From Caryophanales bacterium (GTDB lineage Bacteria; Bacillota_I; Bacilli_A; RFN20; CAG-826): a stretch of DNA of 10,378 nucleotides. The position numbers and the translations under genes are program-made. Numbering within the stretch: the first letter of the stretch is position 1; the number at the start of each line of letters is the position of its first letter. The stretch covers positions 1 to 10,378 of the forward strand of contig JAEEHE010000031.1 of assembly GCA_016280685.1 (NCBI GenBank), written 5' to 3'. Positions 1-6,132 of this stretch are shown here, one piece after another. The notes under the pieces are model-generated. The model searched no databases, had not been told where the DNA came from, and worked only from the letters and a program-made list of their open reading frames with translations.

Positions 1-60
1 ACATCCTAAAGCGCTGAATAATAAAGGCATTAAGAATAAAAATTTCAATTCATTTTTCAT
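1..60 (-). CDS. Divergent lipoprotein, N-terminal fragment (runs off left edge)
   Basis: Read on the minus strand from the ATG at 60-58, the frame stays open to the window edge for 20 codons and gives a short hydrophobic leader (MKNELKFLFLMPLLFSALGC) ending in a cysteine. A lysine near the N-terminus, a leucine/phenylalanine-rich core and a final ALGC fit a lipoprotein signal peptide, although A at -3 and L at -2 are less usual for a lipobox than L-A/S-G-C. No strong Shine-Dalgarno sequence lies upstream; an earlier ATG at about 71 meets a stop after one codon. The mature protein is outside the window, so its function is unknown. It shares the divergent control region with the rightward lipoprotein gene at 333, so co-regulation with the sugar locus is plausible. 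Confidence 0.65.
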   Translation of the reverse strand, partial: MKNELKFLFLMPLLFSALGC

Positions 61-76
61 ATTTAAATCATAAACT

Positions 77-92
77 TTGTTTTCGTAAACAA
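77..92. promoter_or_regulatory. LacI-type operator-like palindrome
   Basis: TTGTTTTCGTAAACAA is a 16-base palindrome with 14 of 16 positions symmetric and a central CG step, the usual form of LacI/GalR-family operators. It lies between the minus-strand candidate -10 box (102-107) and the divergent lipoprotein start. If that box is real, the site would sit at about +4 to +19 of the leftward transcript, a normal place for repression. Binding by the regulator encoded at 2257 is inferred. Confidence 0.5.
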
Positions 93-101
93 CATTAAGA
101 A

Positions 102-107
102 ATTATA
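102..107 (-). promoter_or_regulatory. Candidate -10 box for the leftward gene
   Basis: ATTATA on the plus strand reads TATAAT on the minus strand, a perfect -10 hexamer, 42 bases before the divergent ATG. No convincing -35 hexamer is found 16-18 bases further upstream, and the region is AT-rich, so chance is possible. Confidence 0.35.
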
Positions 108-140
108 AAATATTTAAATATCTATTAGCATAAATAGGTG

Positions 141-153
141 TTCTTATCAAAGA
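141..153 (+). repeat. 13-base direct repeat, copy 1
   Basis: TTCTTATCAAAGA occurs here and again at 279-291. In this copy it continues into a perfect inverted repeat, CTTATC-AAA-GATAAG at 143-157. A pair of identical 13-mers in one short control region suggests a protein-binding element, but the owner is unknown. Confidence 0.5.
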
Positions 154-179
154 TAAGTGGCTATTGAAATAATAAAAAT

Positions 180-199
180 GTTTACGAATAAACGTAAAC
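180..199. promoter_or_regulatory. Inverted repeat GTTTACG-N6-CGTAAAC, operator-like
   Basis: Two perfect 7-base arms (180-186 and 193-199) are separated by AATAAA. The arms share the GTTTAC half-site with the palindrome at 77-92, and a further GTTTAC half-site follows at 211-216. The repetition of this half-site in both orientations points to a cluster of sites for one regulator, probably the LacI-type protein of this locus. Confidence 0.5.
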
Positions 200-239
200 T
201 TTCAATAAATGTTTACAAAAAATTACCATATGTTTATTA

Positions 240-256
240 GTTTATACTTTATAAAC
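240..256. promoter_or_regulatory. Perfect inverted repeat overlapping the rightward -35 region
   Basis: GTTTATA-CTT-TATAAAC has perfect 7-base arms and a 3-base centre. It covers the place where the -35 hexamer for the TATAAT at 272-277 should be, so a bound protein would be expected to block that promoter. It resembles the GTTTAC-type sites to its left but has T in place of C and no central CG. Confidence 0.45.
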
Positions 257-277
257 ACTTTTTCTTCGAATTATAAT
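248..277 (+). promoter_or_regulatory. Candidate promoter of the rightward lipoprotein gene
   Basis: TATAAT at 272-277 is a perfect -10 hexamer. TTTATA at 248-253, 18 bases upstream, is a poor match to TTGACA, so activity may be weak or need an activator. Transcription would start near 284, giving a leader of about 49 bases before the ATG at 333. The -35 part lies inside the palindrome at 240-256. Confidence 0.45.
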
Positions 278-278
278 T

Positions 279-291
279 TTCTTATCAAAGA
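279..291 (+). repeat. 13-base direct repeat, copy 2
   Basis: This second copy of TTCTTATCAAAGA (first at 141-153) lies directly after the candidate -10 box, across the predicted transcription start, and runs into the palindrome at 287-302. Confidence 0.5.
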
Positions 292-302
292 GTAAACTCT
301 TT
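287..302. promoter_or_regulatory. Palindrome at the predicted transcript start
   Basis: AAAGAGT-AA-ACTCTTT has perfect 7-base arms around a 2-base centre. A 2-base loop is too tight for a good RNA hairpin, so a DNA site for a dimeric protein is more likely, though a 5' leader hairpin with fewer paired bases is possible. It would lie at about +4 to +19 from the predicted start. Confidence 0.4.
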
Positions 303-332
303 AACAATCCATAATGGAAAGAAGGAACATTT

Positions 333-2204
333 ATGAAGACTAAGAAAAGTTTTATTTTACTATCTCTTGCCCTCATGTCCACTTTGATTTTAGGTGGCTG
401 CAACACCAAAAAGAATGAATCACAAAGTGGTGGTGAAAGTGGACAATCATCCCAACCAGTTGGTGAAACCTTTACTGTTAGATTTTTAGTTAATGGTGAA
501 GTCATTCAAACTAAACAAGTGGCAAAAGGTGACAAAGCGACATTCGATGGTAAAGTCGCTGATAAAGAAACCGATGATCCCAATGTTATCTCCAGATTTA
601 GAAAATGGGATAAAAATATCGATCAAGCCATTACTAAAGATACTGATTTCAACGCAGTGATGGTGGATTACGCTAAAGAAACAATCATTGATAATTTTGA
701 ATCTTATACGAGCAATGGTCGTTTGTTAGAAGCAAAATGGGCCGCTTTAGGATATAAAGATAGCGGTTGGACAGAAGATACCAAAGCCGCAGTATCTCTC
801 GGTCAAAATGCCACACAAGGTGAAAAATCTTTGAAGTTTGATGCTTGGACCAATGGTGTCGGCTATAAATTTGCTAAGTCTTATGATGAATGTCCTTTTA
901 CCTTATCCGCGAACGCTTTGAAGTTCAATTTAATGATTCCTTCCGCTTGTACTTTTAGAGTTTTAATTTATACCGAACCAGTGGTTATCGAAGGTAAAAC
1001 TTATTCTCCTTATTTCCGTTATGAAGTTGATATTACCAGTGGCGAATATGTTGAATATATCATTCCTCTCGCTGATGATAACTGGCAGTTATGGGGTGAA
1101 GCGGGTAAATCTATCGCTTCCGTCGCTGACTGGGTTGGTATCCATCAAGATGATATCAATCAATATATCAATAAAATCGAATTCTACGCTGAAGCACCTG
1201 TCATCGCTAATGGGTCGCCTTATTCCGCTTTCTTTGATGATTTCAAATTCGTCACTTTAGATGAACCAGAATTCACTGCTAAAGAAGATATTAAGTTATA
1301 TAAAACATATACCGCTGAAACTACCGTTAATCACCAAAAAGTGAGATTAACCTTAGAAGATAATGGTACTGGCAAGATTTATTTACCGGATTTATTAGGC
1401 CTTACTTATAACGGTATTTATGAAATGACCGGTAAACAAATTACCTTTAAATCTCGTATTTCCGGTGAAGAAGATGGTGAAACTTTAACTTATACTGGTG
1501 TCTTCACTGATGGTGGTCAACACCTTAAATATCTCTCTTCTTCTGGCTCAATGGGTGATGAAGTTGTCGATATGGATGCTCACGCAGTACAAGTATTAGA
1601 TGACTTTGAATCCTATACCGAAGATGGTGTCGCTTGGTGGAATGGCAATAAAGATCATCCAGAACAAAGAAGTGGCTGCCGTGGCGCTTATTATTCCGAA
1701 TATTATAGCGGTGATGCTAATGATAGCACTAATTGGGGTGGTTCTAAATGGAGCCTCTTAAGAGGTGATGGTGATCAATTACAAATGGTTACCGATACGG
1801 AAAGTGGCAATCATTATCTCTCCTTAAAGAATTCCACCGGTGCTGCTATGAGATATATGCCTTGGGGTATGTATGATGGTAGTTCCGAAAAGATGGCATA
1901 TCGCGGTGCGAAATTCTCTTTCTGGGCGAAGAATACCGGTGCGGCTCTCGGCAGCTTAAAGGTTTATGCCTATTCACAAAGTGCACCGAAAAACGCTACT
2001 AAAGATGAACGTTGTAGAATCGGTGACTTCGGTAGAACTGAAGTTATTAGTGACTGGACTCATTTCGAAATTGATATTAATCCAGACTTAGTCTATTACG
2101 GATTTGTTATCTTCATGGATTGGAATAGAGTGGGTGCAGCAACATTATTTGTCGATAACATTGAAATCTATACTGTCAGTCCTTATAGAGCAAATCAACA
2201 ATAG
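333..2204 (+). CDS. Multi-domain carbohydrate-binding-like lipoprotein
   Basis: This 623-residue protein starts with a lipoprotein signal peptide; the lipobox LGGC puts the lipidated cysteine at residue 23. A Ser/Gly/Gln linker (about 24-45) leads to a small beta-repeat of the Listeria-Bacteroides type (about 46-110). Two modules then open with near-identical DNFESYT (D120) and DDFESYT (D423) and close with FFDDFKF (D302-D303) and FVDNIEIY (about 606-613). These opening and closing strands are typical of jelly-roll carbohydrate-binding domains of the CBM11/CIA30 kind. A beta-rich segment (about 310-420) separates them. No catalytic motif is seen, so a surface glycan-binding role is inferred. 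The ATG at 333 follows AAGGA at 322-326, six bases upstream. The gene has its own promoter region and a terminator-like hairpin after it, which could let it be made at a higher level than the operon that follows. Confidence 0.8.
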   Translation: MKTKKSFILLSLALMSTLILGGCNTKKNESQSGGESGQSSQPVGETFTVRFLVNGEVIQTKQVAKGDKATFDGKVADKETDDPNVISRFRKWDKNIDQAITKDTDFNAVMVDYAKETIIDNFESYTSNGRLLEAKWAALGYKDSGWTEDTKAAVSLGQNATQGEKSLKFDAWTNGVGYKFAKSYDECPFTLSANALKFNLMIPSACTFRVLIYTEPVVIEGKTYSPYFRYEVDITSGEYVEYIIPLADDNWQLWGEAGKSIASVADWVGIHQDDINQYINKIEFYAEAPVIANGSPYSAFFDDFKFVTLDEPEFTAKEDIKLYKTYTAETTVNHQKVRLTLEDNGTGKIYLPDLLGLTYNGIYEMTGKQITFKSRISGEEDGETLTYTGVFTDGGQHLKYLSSSGSMGDEVVDMDAHAVQVLDDFESYTEDGVAWWNGNKDHPEQRSGCRGAYYSEYYSGDANDSTNWGGSKWSLLRGDGDQLQMVTDTESGNHYLSLKNSTGAAMRYMPWGMYDGSSEKMAYRGAKFSFWAKNTGAALGSLKVYAYSQSAPKNATKDERCRIGDFGRTEVISDWTHFEIDINPDLVYYGFVIFMDWNRVGAATLFVDNIEIYTVSPYRANQQ

Positions 2205-2219
2205 TTATTAAAAATAATT

Positions 2220-2241
2220 GGAGGGATAGTGCCCTCCTTTT
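2220..2241 (+). terminator. Terminator-like hairpin after the first lipoprotein gene
   Basis: GGAGGG (2220-2225) pairs with CCCTCC (2232-2237) around a 6-base loop and is followed by TTTT (2238-2241). The stem is GC-rich but only six pairs and the T run is short, so it may be leaky and act as an attenuator between the lipoprotein gene and the regulator gene. It starts 15 bases after the stop codon. Confidence 0.6.
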
Positions 2242-2256
2242 CCCGTATATAAATAT

Positions 2257-3267
2257 ATGAAAAGAGCAACATTACAACAAATCGCTGATGAATGTCACGT
2301 CACTAAAGGTTTAGTGTCGAGGGCTTTAGGCGGCAAAAATAACGTCTCTGAAGAGATGCGTGAGAAAATTATTAGAAAAGCGACTGAACTCGGCTATGAC
2401 ACTTCTAAATTAAAAGTGCATAAAGTCACTTCTAATCGCGTTCTTTTAATCAGTTCTAACCGTATCTTATTTAAAGAAGATTTCTGGCAACCGATCATCA
2501 CCTCTATCTCTTCTACATTATCGAGATATAACCTTATTATGGAATATTTCGTCTTTGACGAAGAGAATATCGATGAATTCTTATTAAAGAAATTAAAAGA
2601 CACTTCCTGTAGCGCTTATATCGTCATGCACGTGACTCCACAAGCGATTATGGATGTCGTTATTGAAAAACATAAACCGACAGTAGTGGTCGATCCTAAA
2701 ACATTCTATTCGGAAGCCACACAATTTAAGTTTTCTAATTATGATTCGATGTATTTGGCGACACAGAGATTAATCGCTCAAGGACATCGACATATCGCTT
2801 TTTATGGTAGTGATTCTCATAGTACTTCCTTTAGAGAGAGACACGAAGGCTTTATGGCGTGTATGGCCACCAATAGCGATATCGTCACTCCTTATTCTTT
2901 AATCTTTAACAATAGTAAGAAGAATTATGCGGATGAGGAATTGCTCACTAGTGCCTTAAATAAATATCCGATCAGTGCGATTGTCTGTGCGAATGATATC
3001 ATCGCGATTAACGCTTATAAGACCATCGATAGATTAAAGAAGAAAGTTCCAAAAGATATATCAGTGATTGGATTTGACAATATCAAAGCAGGAGAATTCA
3101 TCTCTCCCAAACTCTCCACCTTCAATATTCCGCGACAGGAAATTGGTGAAGAAGTGGCGAAATACATTGCCAATTCCATCAAATCTCATCAAATTGCTTA
3201 TTCCCAAGTCATTATTAAATGTAATTTCGTCGAACGGGAATCCAATAAAGAAATTAATAGAAAGTAG
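2257..3267 (+). CDS. LacI/GalR-family transcriptional regulator
   Basis: The 336-residue length and plan fit the family. An N-terminal helix-turn-helix (about residues 5-25) holds LQQIADECHVTKGLVSRAL, with K17-G18 at the positions that set operator choice in LacI. A periplasmic-binding-protein-like sensor domain starts near residue 61 and shows CANDIIA (D247) and VIGFDNI (D274), as is usual. The hinge is odd: the family's N-x-x-A-x-x-L pattern, whose leucine wedges into a central CG, is replaced by a segment around TSKLKVHK. It is the first gene of the tight operon and probably senses the imported sugar. The start is fixed by the domain, yet no Shine-Dalgarno sequence precedes it, and a TATAAA lies at 2248-2253 just before the ATG, so translation may be leaderless or coupled. 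Confidence 0.9.
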   Translation: MKRATLQQIADECHVTKGLVSRALGGKNNVSEEMREKIIRKATELGYDTSKLKVHKVTSNRVLLISSNRILFKEDFWQPIITSISSTLSRYNLIMEYFVFDEENIDEFLLKKLKDTSCSAYIVMHVTPQAIMDVVIEKHKPTVVVDPKTFYSEATQFKFSNYDSMYLATQRLIAQGHRHIAFYGSDSHSTSFRERHEGFMACMATNSDIVTPYSLIFNNSKKNYADEELLTSALNKYPISAIVCANDIIAINAYKTIDRLKKKVPKDISVIGFDNIKAGEFISPKLSTFNIPRQEIGEEVAKYIANSIKSHQIAYSQVIIKCNFVERESNKEINRK

Positions 3268-3275
3268 GTATCAAT

Positions 3276-4259
3276 ATGAAGCATCAAATCTATGGAGAAG
3301 AATTAAAGAATATGCCATATGAATCTCGTCCTCAAGGATGCGATTCTCCCATTTGGCGTTATTCAAAAAATCCCATTATCAAAGTTAATCCTTTTAAAGG
3401 AGCTTCCCGTGTCTTCAATAGTGCGGTGATGGCTTATCAAGGAGAATTTATCGGTGTCTTCCGTGCGGATACCAATACCGGTATTCCCTATCTATTTTTA
3501 GGCCGTTCTAAAGATGGTATTAATTTCACCTTTGATGAAAAGCCTATTGTCTTCCATGATAAAGATGGTAATCCATTAAAAATGGAATATGGTTATGATC
3601 CTCGTTTAACAGAAATTGATGACACCTATTACATCATTTTCTGCACTTCTAACCATGGCCCGACATTAGGTATTGGCAAGACCAAAGACTTTAAATATTT
3701 CGAATTAGTGGATAATCCTTTCTTACCTTTCAATAGAAATGGTGTTTTATTCCCGAGAAAGATTAACGGCGAATATGCGATGTTCTCTAGACCGAGCGAT
3801 TCCGGTCATACATTATTCGGCGATATCTTTGTCTCTTTCTCTAAAGATTTAGAATACTGGGGACATCATAGACATGTCATGGAAAAAGGATATGAATGGT
3901 GGTGTGGCACGAAAATCGGTGCCGGACCGACACCTATCGAATGCGATTTAGGTTGGTTGGTCTTTTTCCATGGTGTGAATTTAACTTGTTCTGGCTTAGT
4001 TTATTCTATCGGTGCGTTTATCGTCGATAGAGATAATCCGAGCAAAGTATTACATAGATGCGGTTCTTTCTTATTAGCCCCAGAAACCATCTATGAGACA
4101 TCGGGATTTGTTCCTAATGTCTTATTCCCCGTTTCCTGTTTAGCGGACTCTAAGACCGGAAGAATCGCGATTTACGCGGGTGGAGCGGATACGGTCACCG
4201 AACTCTTATTTACTGATATTGACACTGTTATTGAATATATTTTAGAAAACGAAAGATAA
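3276..4259 (+). CDS. GH130 family beta-mannoside phosphorylase-like enzyme
   Basis: This 327-residue protein has no signal peptide, so it should act in the cytoplasm. It has the five-bladed propeller signatures of family GH130: NPII near the start, FNSA, YGYDPRLT with the probable general acid D108, a NRNGVLFPRKINGEYAMFSRP stretch (about 150-170), KIGAGPTPI (K213), FFHGV (H232) and a late YETSGFVPNVLFP. GH130 phosphorylases cleave beta-mannosyl linkages with inorganic phosphate to give alpha-mannose 1-phosphate; K213, H232 and the arginines fit phosphate binding, so phosphorylase rather than hydrolase is favoured. Length and motifs look closest to subfamily GH130_2, but the acceptor sugar (mannose, glucose or N-acetylglucosamine) cannot be told. 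The first ATG is chosen because the IYGEELKNMP lead-in is typical of close relatives; an internal ATG at 3312 is an alternative. The gene starts eight bases after the regulator, with a weak AGTAGG site. Confidence 0.88.
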   Translation: MKHQIYGEELKNMPYESRPQGCDSPIWRYSKNPIIKVNPFKGASRVFNSAVMAYQGEFIGVFRADTNTGIPYLFLGRSKDGINFTFDEKPIVFHDKDGNPLKMEYGYDPRLTEIDDTYYIIFCTSNHGPTLGIGKTKDFKYFELVDNPFLPFNRNGVLFPRKINGEYAMFSRPSDSGHTLFGDIFVSFSKDLEYWGHHRHVMEKGYEWWCGTKIGAGPTPIECDLGWLVFFHGVNLTCSGLVYSIGAFIVDRDNPSKVLHRCGSFLLAPETIYETSGFVPNVLFPVSCLADSKTGRIAIYAGGADTVTELLFTDIDTVIEYILENER

Positions 4260-4265
4260 AGACGT

Positions 4266-5207
4266 ATGGAACTAGTTACAATTGCCAAACGTAATAATCC
4301 CTTTAGGAAACTATGGGGCAAGATTTATAGAAGCAAATATTTGATCTTCATGATTTTGCCTGCGGTCGTTTTCTATTCCTTATTTTCCTATGTCCCGATG
4401 TATGGCATCTTAATGGCCTTCAAGGACTTCAAACCTAAACTCGGTATTCTCGATTCTCCATGGAATGGTGTTGATAACTTCATCAGAGTCTTTGAAGAGC
4501 CGAAGTTCTGGTTAGCTTTTAGAAACACCTTAATTATCGGTTCTGTGAAGATTGTTATTTCCTTCTTAGGTGCCGTTTTAATCGCTTTATTATTAAACGA
4601 ATTAAGAATGGTGAAGACCAAGAAAGTCATTCAAACTATCGTGACCTTCCCGCACTTCTTATCCTGGGTTGTCGTCTCCGGTTTCGTCTTCTCTTTATTC
4701 GCTTATAATGGCGCGGTGAACTCCTTAGTGGAATTCTTAGGAGGAGGGCGAACGAACTTCTTAGCGGATAAAGGGTTCTTTTTCGGGATGGTATTCGCTA
4801 GCGATATCTGGAAGGAGGCCGGCTGGGGAAGCATCATCTACCTCGCAACGATGGCGGGTATTCCGCAAGACCAATATGAGGCTGCGGATATCGATGGTGC
4901 AACACGTATGCAAAAGATTTGGCATATTACCCTTCCCGGTATTAAGCCAGTCGCTATCTTGTTATTAATTATGTCTGTTGGTGGCGTTCTCTCCGCAGGT
5001 TTTGACCAAATTCTTAATTTGGGTAACCCCTTAATTAGAGAAGACGTCAACATCATTGATACATATATTTATTACCACGCGATTGTCGGTAGTGATTCCG
5101 CAGGTGTCGGCACGGCAATCGGTCTATTTAAGTCGGTGATTAGCTTTGCTTTAGTCATCACTGTGGATAGAATCGCCAAAGCGTGTGGAGAAAGGGGTAT
5201 TATCTAA
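4266..5207 (+). CDS. Sugar ABC transporter permease, LplB type
   Basis: This 313-residue inner-membrane subunit of a carbohydrate importer shows a basic N-terminus, a first membrane segment at about 25-51, further segments at about 86-112, 120-146 and 170-197, and others near 227-245 and 280-300. The cytoplasmic EAA loop that docks on the ATPase is clear: YEAADIDGATRMQKIWHITLP, with E205, D210-G211-A212 and L223-P224. The opening segment with FSYVPMYGILMAF is characteristic of the LplB subgroup, which pairs with YtcP-like permeases and long LplA-like binding proteins. It starts six bases after the GH130 gene and has only a weak ribosome binding site, so it is probably translated by coupling. 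It overlaps the next permease by one base (TAATG). Confidence 0.92.
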   Translation: MELVTIAKRNNPFRKLWGKIYRSKYLIFMILPAVVFYSLFSYVPMYGILMAFKDFKPKLGILDSPWNGVDNFIRVFEEPKFWLAFRNTLIIGSVKIVISFLGAVLIALLLNELRMVKTKKVIQTIVTFPHFLSWVVVSGFVFSLFAYNGAVNSLVEFLGGGRTNFLADKGFFFGMVFASDIWKEAGWGSIIYLATMAGIPQDQYEAADIDGATRMQKIWHITLPGIKPVAILLLIMSVGGVLSAGFDQILNLGNPLIREDVNIIDTYIYYHAIVGSDSAGVGTAIGLFKSVISFALVITVDRIAKACGERGII

Positions 5208-6115
5208 TGAAAAAGAATCAATTAGAGAGACTTCCTTTAAGGCCACGTCGTTCCAATCGAGACAGAAGGATTCAAGGCTTAGATATCATTATCTTAGTCA
5301 TCTTATTAATTTATTCCTTCTTGATTATCTTCCCCTTCTGGAATGCCTTTGTCATTTCTATTTCTAGTGAAAGCGCTTATCTCCGTTCCAATATGTTATT
5401 ATGGCCGACCGAATTAGATTTGAGTTCTTATAAACACGTTTTTACCGATAATCAATTATGGTCAGGTTTTGGCATCACGATGATTTTATTAATCGGCGGT
5501 ACTTTATATCAATTATTCTTCACCGTGATTACCGGTTATGCCTTATCTAGACATAAATGGACCGGTAAGAATTTTGTCATGAATATGATTTTAGTTACCA
5601 TGTTCTTTGGTGGCGGTATGATTCCTTATTATTATTTAATAAGAGATTTAGGAATGATGAATACCATCTGGGTCATGATCATCCCTGGCGCGATTGATAC
5701 ATTCAATATGCTATTAATGCGTAACTATTTCGCTTCTTTACCAGCAGAGATGGAAGAAAGTGCAAAGATCGATGGTGCGAACGATATCATCATCTTCGTA
5801 AAGATTTTCTTACCATTATCTCTCCCCATGTTAGCGACAGTCGGTTTATTCTTCGCGGTCGGTAACTGGAACTCCTGGTATAACGCGATGTTATTCATTC
5901 CTGATAATAGGAATATTTGGCCATTACAAATGGTCCTACGTTCAATGATTACAAAAGTATCTTCTAATATTGAAAATCCCGATGCAAAAGAAGGATTCTC
6001 ACAAGGTTTAACGATGGCGTCGATTTTCTTCACCATCGTTCCGATGATGTGCTTTTACCCCTTCTTACAAAGATTCTTTGTAAAAGGTATTGTTGTTGGT
6101 GCGATTAAAGGATAA
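5207..6115 (+). CDS. Sugar ABC transporter permease, YtcP/LplC type
   Basis: This second membrane subunit is taken as 302 residues from the ATG at 5207, which overlaps the previous stop as TAATG and has a good ribosome binding site (GGAGAAAGGGG at 5187-5197). An in-frame ATG at 5183 would add eight residues, but it lacks a spaced site and lies inside the upstream gene. After a very basic N-terminus, membrane segments lie at about 26-50, 87-112, 122-142, 150-172, 205-220 and near the C-terminus. The EAA loop reads EESAKIDGANDIIIFVKIFLP, with E184, D189-G190-A191 and L202-P203. It should form the heterodimeric channel with the upstream LplB-type permease. The end GIVVGAIKG is typical of the subgroup. 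Confidence 0.92.
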   Translation: MKKNQLERLPLRPRRSNRDRRIQGLDIIILVILLIYSFLIIFPFWNAFVISISSESAYLRSNMLLWPTELDLSSYKHVFTDNQLWSGFGITMILLIGGTLYQLFFTVITGYALSRHKWTGKNFVMNMILVTMFFGGGMIPYYYLIRDLGMMNTIWVMIIPGAIDTFNMLLMRNYFASLPAEMEESAKIDGANDIIIFVKIFLPLSLPMLATVGLFFAVGNWNSWYNAMLFIPDNRNIWPLQMVLRSMITKVSSNIENPDAKEGFSQGLTMASIFFTIVPMMCFYPFLQRFFVKGIVVGAIKG

Positions 6116-6120
6116 GGAGG
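6114..6120 (+). promoter_or_regulatory. Strong Shine-Dalgarno sequence for the binding-protein gene
   Basis: AAGGAGG is a full match to the anti-Shine-Dalgarno core and is the strongest in the window. It overlaps the stop codon of the permease gene and lies 12 bases from the ATG at 6133, somewhat far. A strong site fits the excess of binding protein over permease that importers need. Confidence 0.7.
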
Positions 6121-6132
6121 ATTTATTATCTT

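Noticed and set aside
242..505. Minus-strand open frame of 87 codons over the control region and the lipoprotein start
   Set aside because: It overlaps the signal peptide of a well-supported gene and covers the promoter; the product has low-complexity, no recognisable domain and no ribosome binding site that I can see.
3068..3322. Plus-strand frame of 84 codons across the end of the regulator gene and the start of the GH130 gene
   Set aside because: It is out of frame with two clear genes and its product has no domain features.
5183..5206. Upstream ATG that would extend the YtcP-type permease by eight residues
   Set aside because: The ATG at 5207 has a well-placed purine-rich site and the TAATG overlap with the previous stop, a common form of translational coupling; the extension adds residues not expected in the family.
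5725..6036. Minus-strand open frame of 103 codons inside the permease gene
   Set aside because: It lies entirely opposite a conserved permease including its EAA loop; it is best explained as a shadow of that gene's codon pattern.
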